Shown piece after piece: positions 9,082 to 17,031 of a stretch of 17,031 nucleotides of DNA; positions within the stretch are counted from its first letter, which is position 1, and each line of letters begins with the position of its first letter. Below the pieces are notes generated by a model, which was given only the letters and a program-made list of their open reading frames with translations, ran no database searches and was not told where the DNA came from. The DNA is from Collybiopsis luxurians FD-317 M1 (lineage: Eukaryota; Basidiomycota; Agaricomycetes; Agaricales; Omphalotaceae). The stretch is from the NCBI GenBank assembly GCA_000827265.1, contig KN834764.1:179235-196265 (forward strand). Reading direction: 5' to 3'. Made by a program: the position numbers and the translations under genes.

Positions 9082-9180
9082 TCAGTATGGGATAGTAGAA
9101 TTCTGTACCGTCTGTGTTCTACCAGCATTATAAATGTACTGGGAACCATAGATGGAAAAACCGCAAGCTTGGTTGAACAT
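9082..9180 (-). pseudogene. N-terminal Gly/Asn motif of the degraded NLR gene
   Basis: A 32-codon frame starts at the ATG at 9178-9180 (minus strand) and reads CGFSIYGSQYIYNAGRTQTV before a TGA at 9082. The same pattern (SI, GS, FN/YN, AGR, then a hydrophobic-VNQ end) is found at the N-terminus of the intact NLR gene (15060-15145). Short N-terminal motifs of this sort are common in mushroom NLR-type proteins. It is the likely beginning of the pseudogene. Confidence 0.5.
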
Positions 9181-9219
9181 AATTATCAACCGGATGATGA
9201 TGGAGGTTCGAGTTTAAAG

Positions 9220-9696
9220 CAGAGTTGCCGCGGTTTGGTCCAGGTTCCCCTTTGAACTGAACCTGCAGCTGCCAAAAAGATGAGTGCATGCCAGTTGACA
9301 TTGTCAAAACCTGGTCAAACTTACAGCTCTGCTAGCTTTCCTTCTGGAAATTTTAACAGGAAATTGGAGTAAAAAACTGTGGTAAATATAAGTTTGCATA
9401 AAGTAATATTGACACTGATGACATAATACTGGATGGATAATGTTGAGAACACGTGCCATAAATAGCAAAACATTCAAACAATATAAATCTAAGTGTTTCG
9501 AGTGATAATATACAGTTAAAAAAAACTATAAACTACCTGAACAATTTTTGAGCAAGAATTTTCTACAAATTGTACTATCAGTGGTCGAACCCGGTTCGAA
9601 CCTGGTGCACCTCTGAACCTGAACTTTTAAACCTGAACCACAGGTTCAAGGTTCAAACTGAAGGTTCGCGGACCGAACCGAACCGCGGCAACACTG
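9220..9696. mobile_element. Non-autonomous hAT-type element (MITE), 477 bp
   Basis: Terminal inverted repeats are CAGAGTTGCCGCGGTTTGG on the left and, as reverse complement, CAGTGTTGCCGCGGTTCGG on the right; CAGNGTTGCC is the typical hAT end. The flanks form an 8-bp target duplication with one change: GTTTAAAG at 9212-9219 and GTTTAAGG at 9697-9704. Both subterminal regions contain repeated GAACCTG / AGGTTC motifs, as expected for transposase binding. There is no transposase ORF, so it would need a partner element elsewhere. It lies immediately upstream of the dead NLR gene. Confidence 0.88.
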
Positions 9697-10690
9697 GTTT
9701 AAGGTGTGGTTGTCACGTTGTACCAACTCCAACAGAACAGCTTGATCACTTGATTTCGGCTTCCCACATAATGTAAACCTTGTTTGGCGACACGCGGTCT
9801 ATGCCGGATAATTATGTATCACCCCCAAGCGGTATTTGTATTCTGATGTCGTCGGACATGAACGGCGCGTACCTTCAATTTGAGGAGTACTTGGTGGGTC
9901 TCCGACGCTCCGTAGCCTATCTGAAAATACACAGCAGCGCCCTTATATGTTGTACATGAGCGATTCAACTTCAGTGCTCCTCATTCAATATGGGCAGTCC
10001 TTGGTTCAAATTTCTCGGTGATTCCAAGGTCAGCAACTTACATAAAGACTGAAATCTTGAATACCATATTACCGAGTGCCTCACAATCCACAAACACAGC
10101 GAATCTATTCCATCACTCAACCCAATACGTTTGCCACAAGGAAGCGGATATCGATTAAGTACATGCACTGACCTGCAGAGCGCTGCAGCGTGCTAATGCA
10201 ACGAACCCACTTACGACTATCAATTTTATGTACCGTGCAATGGGAAATATAGCATAAATGACAGCCCGAGATTGAAAAATACGCACATGCAACAAAAACA
10301 CTTGGTTGCGTTACATCGTTTTAATAGAGGGTATCGAAGATGCGCGATGAGAAGAGAGAAAAGAACGACTTGGACAAAAAGGAATATCGAACAAGGATAC
10401 ATAAGTCAATGCCAATGCCAATGCGAATATAGTATAGCATTGTACCACACATAAAAAATATCGAAGGAATGTGAAAAGATATACAGGTCCAAAACCGGTG
10501 AAAGCGAAGCAAACACACACAAAAAAGGCATCAAGCAAGCTTGAGCAGCTATTGCTCTATCGTAGAGAGAGATAAACAACATGCACACGTACAAAGAGAG
10601 CAAAAAACAGGATCTTCCCGTCCCCCGTGCAACAATCAAGGATCATTAATCATGTCCCTAAATTCACCTTCGCTTGTGCAAATTCGAATC
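9697..10690. other. Intergenic, contains diverged repeat copy B
   Basis: No gene is recognised. CpG dinucleotides become frequent here, in contrast to the AT-rich stretch to the left. Copy B of the 4914-5100 repeat lies at 9966-10170. Small overlapping open frames at 10272-10640 on both strands show no family resemblance. Confidence 0.5.
9966..10170. repeat. Diverged direct repeat, copy B (partner at 4914-5100)
   Basis: It has the same order of conserved blocks as copy A: ATTCAATATGG, CCAAGGTCAGCAACTTACA and GCCTCACA. Copy B is more GC-rich and CpG-containing. Similarity outside the blocks is weak. Confidence 0.5.
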
Positions 10691-11908
10691 TCAATAAATT
10701 CTCGTAACACGCGACACCTCCATCATCTCCCTCAGAGTCACCCCCAGCGCCCTGGGCAAACCACACTGTTCATGCGGAAGTTCCAATGTGAGACTAGGCC
10801 TCTCCTTCTCCTTGCGCGTTGGAACCGAAATCGAAATTGGAATGGGAACGGAAGCGGGAGCCCATTTCGCCTCCTCCTCCTTATCGAATTTGAATACGGG
10901 TTTCTGTTTGATCCTGTGTTGGACTTGCCCAGAGGAGGGTTTTTGGATCAAAAGTGAGTCTCGGGGCGTTGGATAGCCTGGAGCTACTGGAATGGGAACT
11001 AGATCAAGAGCTTGGACGTGAGGTAGATGGGGAGGGAGGAGGCAGCGGTAGCAGTAATAACACCGACTCGTGCTCGGTAGGAAGAGGTGGAAGAGGCCAG
11101 GAGCTATGACGAACGGCTACTGTCGTTTTAGCCAGACGCGTCGTTTCCTCATTGTACCCAAACCCGTATTCGTATTCCTCGTCGTCCTGTTTATTGGCCC
11201 CCTCCTGCGGATACCCCAAATGAACGGGTACTTCACCAGCCAAATGCTCCTTATCCTTTCCATATTTGCGAGACGCATACCGTTGGCTGAAGGCATGGTG
11301 AAAGATGGGGGAGGAGCGCCGACCATAGATGGGAATGGGTCTCTGCAGGAACGGTATCCAGCAGCAAGGGTGGAGGTGGTGGAAGTAGTAGATCGAATGG
11401 TGTACCGCGTGTCGACGGTTGAACCTGATTTACCGATACCATCCTTGTCACTGGACAGCAATGATGATGATGATGATGATGTCGATGTCAACTGGACATA
11501 GGTGGAGCAATGCGGGGAAGGGGTCTGGAGTTGTTGGTAAGGGAGACATCGTCGGTAGAGCAAGCACACAAAGGATACGAGTAGTGGAGCGTGAAGCAGG
11601 AGAAGACGTTCGGGACAAAGACCGACTGTAGATGGTACGGGCATAGCTGCGAGTAATCCTGGGGGTGGAGCTGGAGGAAGTATTTAAGTCGATTTCGTTG
11701 TAGACAGTCGTCTTCGCCAGAGTAATCTGCACATGATCGCTTTGGAAAGAAAAGTTGAAAGAAGGAAAGAAGAACTGACCACCATGAATATCAAGCAGCA
11801 GAAGAGTTACATCGAGTACACGATCTGGCGTGGCCAGGTAAGAGTGTTTTCGGTAGGCGGGGGTAGAGGACAGACCATTTTCGCCGTGACAGATGCGGAC
11901 GTTGACAT
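10691..11908 (-). pseudogene. Tandem gene family copy 1: Ser/Thr/Pro-rich unknown protein
   Basis: The first exon starts at the ATG at 11908 (MSTSASVT) and ends at 11811 before a GTAA donor also found in copy 3. The rest reads, in several frames: a Ser/Thr-rich part with a poly-Ser run from a trinucleotide repeat at 11460-11480; GAPPPSFTMPSANGMRLANM; an acidic Tyr-rich block EEYEYGFGYNEETTRLAKTT; a Pro-rich part ending STSRPSS; and the C-terminal block SVPTRKEKERPSLTLELPHE. These blocks recur in copies 2 and 3. One base is missing near 11265 relative to copy 2, exon 1 does not join in frame with the conserved exon 2 frame, and a TGA at about 11004 replaces the Arg codon of copy 3. No known domain is recognised. 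The conserved amino acids argue it was once a real gene. Confidence 0.5.
11460..11480. repeat. Trinucleotide microsatellite (ATG)7
   Basis: Seven ATG units on the plus strand. In the conserved minus-strand frame they read as a poly-Ser run. Copy 2 has only a few of these units at the equivalent place (about 13225), so length changes here are recent. Confidence 0.9.
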
Positions 11909-12597
11909 GTTTCGACAATGAGCGGTGAATTAGGCCAATGAGATGCCATGCCAGCTGCATAAAATCAATCTACGCGTAGTTATAGACCAAAAAAGAGCTG
12001 ATCGAGTTGCTGGAGGGAGGGACAAATGCGTGGCCTTTTCGACATGGTGAGTGCTGAAGACAGAGAGCCGTGTGTTGCCTGTTTTGGCTGACTTTCTCAC
12101 GACGTCTTTTGCACCCGAAACCTCTACGGTACTTCACAAAATGAAAGGTCGCCGTTCGAAACGTTGTTTATGCTGTGCTTGTATTCCAGAGGTGCTACTA
12201 CGATCCCACAAAAGATAGCATCGATGAGAAGCGACCGCTGGTCCGGTGAACATGTGGTCTATAAACTAGCTTGACGCGTCACTAACTCTATCGTTCAGTT
12301 TAAATCTCAGTCAAAGAAAAAGGCTTCTCCTCCTCACTTTATTCTGGCAAATCTTCTCGCCGTCGCAAGTGCTTCTCAAACGCCAGCTCCCAGTGCAAAT
12401 GGTCATAATATCCTACATGCATCCTATCCGTCTTTTATGATCATCAATACCCTCCCCTCCCGAACCAAACTCAAAAACACCACCCTTATCCCAGCTCAAC
12501 TTGGTCTTGCCTTTTTCATCGGCAGACCACGCGCCATTGTGCTCCGACTCCCCGACACTCTCGGTCCAAACTCTTTTACATCCCCGCTCCCCGAATA
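11909..12597. promoter_or_regulatory. Upstream region of copy 1, shares blocks with upstream of copy 3
   Basis: On the minus strand the 60 bases before the copy 1 ATG match those before the copy 3 ATG: TTGATTTT, GGCATGRCATYTCATTG and CCTAATT. Further out, GACTTTCTCAC and GTGTTGCCTGTTT (plus strand) occur in both. These are probably retained promoter and 5' UTR sequences. A minus-strand frame at 12413-12625 with Gly/Lys/Asp-rich composition overlaps the far end; it may be an old 3' extension of copy 2, but I cannot support it as a gene. Confidence 0.4.
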
Positions 12598-13484
12598 TCA
12601 AACACCCAGGACGACAGGGAGACAAACTCTCTCCTTATCCTTGCGCGTTGGAACCAAAGTCGGAACTAGAGTCCATTTGGTCTCATCGAATTTGGGGACA
12701 AGTTTCCGCTGATTTTGCGTTGTGGAGAATATCGGACGTTGGATATCCTTGAGCTACTGCAACAGGAACTAAATTTCGAGCAGGGGCGGGAGGTAGATGG
12801 GGAAGAAGGGGGCAGCGGCGCCACGGATTCGTACTCGGTAGGGGGAGGTGGAAAGGGTCTGTAGTCGTAGTGATTCGTCACTGTCTTTTGACCTGACGCG
12901 TCCTCTCTTCGTCGTATCTAAATCTATATCCGTATTCATCTTCGACCTCTTCATCAGCCTCCTCCTGCGGATACACCAAATGAACGAGGCCTTTATCCCC
13001 CAGAATCCTTCCAATCCTATCCATGTTTGCGAAAGGTATGCTGTTGGAGTAAGGGATGGTGCATGACGGAGGAGCGCCGACGATGGATAGGAATTAGTCT
13101 CAGGAGAGACGGTCTCCAGCGGTAAGGGTGGTTGTAGTGGAAGTAGTAGTGGGGTCAGATCGTGTACCGCGTGTCGAGCGTTAGACCTGATCCACCTAAA
13201 CCCTCATCGTCGTCACTGGACAGTGATGATGATGTCGATGAAGACCGGAACATGGGTGGGGCAAGGCGGAGAAGGAATTTAGAGTCGTTGGTAGAGGCAA
13301 TTAGATAGAGGTCGTCGGGAGAGCAAGTAATCAAAGGATGGCGGGTGGTGGTACAGGAAGGAGGAGATGAGGTTCGCGGAGAACCCCGGGGCCGACTGTG
13401 GGTGGTTTGGGTACGGCTGCGGTTAGTCCCGGGGCTGGAGCCGGAGGAAACGATTGAGTCGACTTCGTTGGGTGTAACGAGGAG
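12598..13484 (-). pseudogene. Tandem gene family copy 2, first exon missing
   Basis: It starts abruptly within the conserved second exon (TPNEVDSIVSSGSSPG), directly fused to the C-terminal block of copy 3, with no upstream exon or promoter. Ser/Thr-rich sequence follows (SSSTSSSLSSDDDEGLGGSG). Stops and shifts near 13150-13100 come before the block PSCTIPYSNSIPFANMDRIG, which runs unbroken into VYPQEEADEEVEDEYGYRF. A one-base shift at about 12888 leads to RPFPPPPTEYESV and STSRPCS, then VPTRKDKERVCLPV to the TGA at 12598. This copy gives the clearest continuous reading across the central block. It lacks a start and contains stops, so it is probably not functional. Confidence 0.5.
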
Positions 13485-14383
13485 CTCCTCATCGTCGTGT
13501 TTATGAGGAAGGTCCAGAATAAGGCTAAGCCTCTCCCCCTCCTTGTGCATTGGAACCGAATCAGGATTCAAACAGGAACCCCTTTCGCCTCCTCCTCGTC
13601 GAATTGAGGTTCATACTCGTTCGATTTCCTGTCGCACTTGACTAGAGAACGAGTACTGGATACAAAGCTAGTCCCTGGCATCGGATAGCCTCAGCCTGCT
13701 GGAACAAGAGCTGGATCTAGAGCTCGGACGGGAGATGAGTGGGTGAGGAGGTAGGAGGTAGTGGTAGAGGTAGTACTACCGAGTCGTGCTCGTTAGAGGT
13801 GAAAGGGGTCTGTAGCCATAGTCAGTCGTCACTGTCATTTTGGCCAAACGCATCGTTTCCTCATCATATCCGTATCCATATCCGTACCCGTTTTCGCCTT
13901 CGTCCACTTTATCGTCCATCCCCTGCGGAGACGCTAAATAATCGGGGACTTCAACTCTTATACAATCTTCCTGATCTGTTCATTTTTGCCAGAGGTATGC
14001 TGTTGGATGAAGGGATGGCGAATGACGGAGGACGAGCGCCGAGTATGGATAGGAATGAGTCTTCGGAGGAGCTGTCTCCAGCGGCAAGGGCGGCGATAGT
14101 GGAGGAGGAAGTGGTGGTACATGAAGCAGGAGACGAGGTTCGCGAGGAAACAGTTGAATCAATGGATCCTCTTTGACTGTCATCATCTGAGTAATCAGTA
14201 CATGATCGTTTTTAAACAAAAGTTGAAAGAAAGAAAAAACTTACATCGACTAGCTGCGGTGGTATACCAAGGACACAACCCAGTTTCATTGTTGAGCGGA
14301 TAAATTGGGTATGCTATTGCGAAGTCAGAGTGTTTTTGGAAGGTGGAGGTGAAGTTTGTCATGACAGACGCAGGCGTCGACAT
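13485..14383 (-). CDS. Tandem gene family copy 3: Ser/Thr-rich unknown protein, two exons then frameshifted tail
   Basis: Exon 1 is 14383-14245, beginning MSTPASVMTNFTSTFQKH. A 58-nt intron at 14244-14187 has a GTAAGT donor, an ACTGATTAC branch region and a CTCAG acceptor. Exon 2 runs from 14186 to a TGA at 13951. The join is in frame and yields 124 residues: a mixed N-terminus, then a Ser/Thr-rich part (SSRTSSPASCTTTSSST) and GARPPSFAIPSSNSIPLAKM. Beyond the stop the conserved acidic Tyr block (YGYGYGYDEETMRLAK) and the C-terminal block VPMHKEGERLSLILDLPHK remain readable to about 13485, but one extra base relative to copy 2 places them out of frame. So either a short protein is made or this copy is also decayed. 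Function unknown; the protein would be mostly disordered. Confidence 0.5.
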
Positions 14384-14927
14384 CTTTCAACAAATAATTA
14401 GGGCAATGAAATGTCATGCTAGCCGTAGAAAATCAAAAAGAGGATATGTGATGAAACAGCGTGTGGCCGTTGACTTTCTCACCACGCCACTGCTTCGGGA
14501 CCTTCCTTCTGAGTTCAAGCTATGTTCTAAAAAAGACGTGTTGCCTGTTTGGGACCTGCTTCGGGACGTTCTTTCCGGGTCATACAGAGAGTCCTAGTTT
14601 TGGCACCGTGAGACGATCTGAACTTCGCCAACGAAAGACTGAAAAAGTTTCAGTCAGTCAATCAGGCACGGCACATCCTGGTTCTGGATTCTCTTTGCTC
14701 GTGCCGCATTGGGATACCGGCTTTCAGATCTCGGACCGTGCCGTGTAATACACTTGCTCCCTTCCTTCCCTTCTCATCCACACCTCAAACTTTTTCGTCA
14801 TCAGGAAACCGTGGTATCGTTATGAACCACAGGGACGGAGAGCGCGATCAGCAACGAGGTTCTCACAGTGTCACTATAACAGCAGTCAGATGCCCTTCAA
14901 CATCTTGAACACGAACCGCCATCATCT
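14384..14927. promoter_or_regulatory. Divergent intergenic region between copy 3 (-) and the NLR gene (+)
   Basis: This 544-bp gap separates two genes transcribed away from each other. The left part matches the upstream of copy 1. A palindromic pair (GGCACGGCAC at about 14666 and GTGCCGTG at about 14738) lies in the middle. A CT-rich tract (CTCCCTTCCTTCCCTTCTC) at 14757-14775 precedes the NLR gene, as is common just upstream of fungal transcription starts. No clear TATA box faces the NLR gene. Confidence 0.45.
14822..14908 (+). CDS. Possible upstream ORF of the NLR gene, 28 codons
   Basis: An ATG at 14822 opens 28 codons (MNHRDGERDQQRG...) and stops 19 bases before the proposed NLR start. 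If the transcript begins in the CT-rich tract it would lie in the leader and could reduce NLR translation. No conservation evidence is available; it may be chance. Confidence 0.2.
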   Translation: MNHRDGERDQQRGSHSVTITAVRCPSTS

Positions 14928-17031
14928 ATGAAACACTTGAAAAGGCTTCTATTACCACAAAAGCATAAGCCCAAAAAAGACTCCGGTGAATACGAGTGAT
15001 GAATCCATGGATTCTTAATGTACAACTGATGTGATTACAGTGCCGGGGTCGGTATCCATACTATCTGGTGCATCCATTGGCAAAATTGATGGATCACCAA
15101 CCTTCAATGCTGCTGGGAGAGATCTTATAGTAAACCAGTATCATGGTAAGATACATGTAACTCTCCATATGTAGAAACATGAAATTGACCTTGAGTTAGG
15201 AAAGGCAATTGATTCTGGAAAGCCAGACCTGTTTGTGCCACCCTCACAAGTTCTGATCTGTCCATCTCCTACTCAATTCTTTGTTGGTCGACAAGATATC
15301 CTTGATCAACTTGTTAGGATATTCTCAATGCCAACTGTTCAGCAAAAAGTGGTCCCTCTTGTTGCAAGTGGGGGAACTGGAAAAACACAGGTTGTGCTTC
15401 AATTTGTTGCACAAAATCATTCCAAGTGAGGCATAACTATATTTTAGCTAGAATACTGAAATTAAAAAATCACCTAGATTCTCAAATATATGGTTCTTTA
15501 ATGCTGCCTCTAAAATTGCACTCCTTGCCAATTTTAAGGAGCTTGGAAAAGCACTGGGGATTGGTGAAGAAATTGAAGATGTAAAGAAATACCTAGCAAG
15601 GAATCAAGAGAACTGGTTATGCATTTTTGACAATGCTGATAATGATCAGCTTTATCTCAAAGAGCATATTCCTAGTTGCAATCATGGGAATATTATCATA
15701 ACTAGCAGACTTGGGGATACAATTCAAATGGCCTTTCCTGGGCTTCACATTGACTTTGGGGATCTTTCTAAAAAAGATGCTGTAGAGCTATTGTTAAAGC
15801 ATGTTCATGAAGAGCATTCTGAGGAGAATGAGGATTTTGCAATGGAAATTGTTCATGCACTAGGGTATCATGCACTTGCTGTAGCAACTGCAGGAGCATA
15901 TATTCACAAAGCCCCAACTTGTACACTGAGGAATTACTTGGCTTATTTCAAAAAGCAGCAACCAAAGATTTTGAATTATAGATTGAAAACAGTAGACAAC
16001 TACAATGAAACTGTTTATAGTGCCTTTAAGCTCGGTTTTGATCGACTGAGCTACTCAACACAGTGTTTGATTCAAATCTGTGCTTACCTGCATCCATTGT
16101 CCATTCCAATAGCAATCTTTACTCAAGCTGCTGTATTTACTGGAGAGGATATTGAACCAGGAGATTCAAATCCACCAACTACTGCAATCCAACACATGGA
16201 AAGCTTTTTCACATTGTTTCAAGATGATAGTGCATTTGAAACAAGCATAGAGGAGTTGTATCAATTATGCCTTGTGTCATATGATCAGTCTAAAGGGTCA
16301 ATTACATTTCACCCAATCATACATGCATGTATCAGAGAGACCATTGAATATCAAGAAAATATAAAACAAGCAGCAATGTTAATTTTAGCGAGAGCAACTC
16401 CAGATGGAGAAACAGATGAAGAATTGCAAATGCAAAGAGGGCTGCTAGTTCATGTCAATCAATTTGAAGATTTGTTAGAAGTCTTACCAACTTTCAAGGT
16501 CCATGATAGCTTTGCAAAAATTTTCACATATAGTGGGTTTTGGAAACAAGCTGAGAGAATAGAAGAGGCCAAACTTCAGTGGATAAGGAAAGAATATGGG
16601 GATAACCACCCTGATACATTGACTTCCATGGCCAATCTTGCAAGTACATACTGGTCACTTGGGAAGTTTAATGCTGCTGAACAGCTTGAGGAGGAGGTGC
16701 TTTCTTTGCGCAAGAAAATACTTGGGAATAACCACCCTCATACATTGACTTCCATGGCCAATCTTGCAAGTACATACAGGTCACTTGGGAAGTTTAATGC
16801 CGCTGAACAGCTTCAGGAGAAGGTGCTTTCTTTGCGCAAGAAAGTGCTTGGGGATAACCACCCCAATACATTGACTTCCATGGCCAATCTTGCAAGTACA
16901 TACAGGTCACTTGGGAAGTTTAATGCTGCTGAACAGCTTCAGGAGGAGGAGCTTTCTTTGTGCAAGAAAGTACTTGGGGGATAACCACCCTGATACACTG
17001 ACTTCCATGGCCAATCTTGCACATACATACT
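14928..17031 (+). CDS. NB-ARC/TPR NLR-type protein, four exons, runs off the window
   Basis: Exons 14928-14985, 15041-15145, 15200-15425 and 15478-end are separated by introns of 55, 54 and 52 nt; all phases join. The start ATG at 14928 gives a basic leader (MKHLKRLLLPQKHKPKK). It is followed by a Gly/Asn motif (residues about 25-54, SIGKIDGSPTFNAAGRD). The P-loop is ASGGTGKT (110-117), Walker B is WLCIFDNAD (176-184), and the NIIITSR strand is at 201-207; ALGYHALAVATAGAYI fits the GLPLA-type ARC position. After a helical region come 42-residue TPR units from residue about 500. This is the layout of a STAND ATPase that oligomerises when its TPR sensor is engaged; the ligand is unknown. An extra G within 16976-16980 makes a stop at 16982-16984 (631 codons); beyond it the TPR frame continues to the window end in the next frame. 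No effector domain is recognised at the N-terminus. Confidence 0.88.
16586..17031 (+). repeat. 126-bp TPR-coding tandem repeat, 3 full units plus part of a fourth
   Basis: Units are 16586-16711, 16712-16837, 16838-16963 and 16964 to the end. They differ from each other and from the units at 2-379 at only a few positions. The fourth unit contains five G where all others have four (GGGGAT), producing the frameshift. The array continues beyond the window. Confidence 0.95.

Larger units (their letters stand above)
5922..9180 (-). pseudogene. Degraded NB-ARC/TPR (NLR-type) gene, full extent
   Basis: Reading the minus strand from 9180 downward, pieces of one STAND protein appear in canonical order. 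These are an N-terminal Gly/Asn motif (9082-9180), the Walker B half of NB-ARC (8807-9030), a small ARC fragment (about 8290-8380), a helical ARC/winged-helix region (7005-7607) and TPRs (5922-6594). No P-loop block is found between the first two pieces, so the Walker A half appears to be deleted. At least four in-frame stops and several one-base frameshifts separate the pieces. Three solo LTRs and a palindromic element lie inside. The TPRs (around QLGAAQCLQSRGNI) are of a different, 40-residue-type family from the 126-bp arrays at both window ends, so this was not a simple inverted copy of those genes. It cannot encode a full protein. Confidence 0.8.

Noticed and set aside
9580..9620. tRNA-like B box (GGTTCGAACC)
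   Set aside because: It is part of the repeated GAACC motifs in the hAT MITE end; no matching A box or cloverleaf is present.
10272..10640. Several overlapping small ORFs on both strands
   Set aside because: They overlap each other in different frames, lack any motif, and have no conserved counterpart upstream or downstream of the other tandem copies.

Overview
The window looks like accessory DNA from a filamentous fungus, most likely an Agaricomycete (mushroom-forming basidiomycete). Evidence: introns of about 50-60 nt with GT...AG ends, NB-ARC/TPR proteins of the fungal NLR type (STAND NTPases), a short Gly/Asn-containing N-terminal motif typical of such proteins, and many solo LTRs and MITEs. 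The species cannot be named from sequence alone.

Layout. (1) 2-1384 (+) is the 3' part of an NLR-type gene: four near-identical 126-bp TPR units, a linker, a small folded-looking segment and an acidic Gly/Asn-rich tail. An intron-rich unrecognised C-terminal module (1417-2639) follows in the same direction, but in-frame stops separate it. (2) 2640-5900 has no clear gene; it holds a large imperfect palindrome (3451-4099) and one orphan minus-strand ORF. (3) 5922-9180 (-) is a ruined NLR gene. An N-terminal motif, Walker B block, winged-helix/arm region and TPRs can be read in order, broken by stops, frameshifts, three solo LTRs (all with 5-bp target duplications) and a palindromic MITE. Just upstream lies a hAT-type MITE with TIRs and an 8-bp duplication (9220-9696). 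(4) 10691-14383 (-) carries three tandem, diverged copies of an unknown Ser/Thr/Pro-rich gene. The middle copy lacks its first exon, and all three differ in frame at one point. (5) 14928-17031 (+) is a nearly intact four-exon NLR gene: N-terminal motif, P-loop NTPase, then 126-bp TPR units. An extra G breaks the frame in the fourth unit, 50 nt before the window ends.

Taken together, this is a birth-and-death NLR cluster. Two same-strand paralogs with homogenised TPR arrays flank an inverted dead relative used as a transposon sink and a small local gene family. NLRs of this architecture are thought to act in non-self recognition or regulated cell death; that role is family knowledge and is not shown by this sequence.
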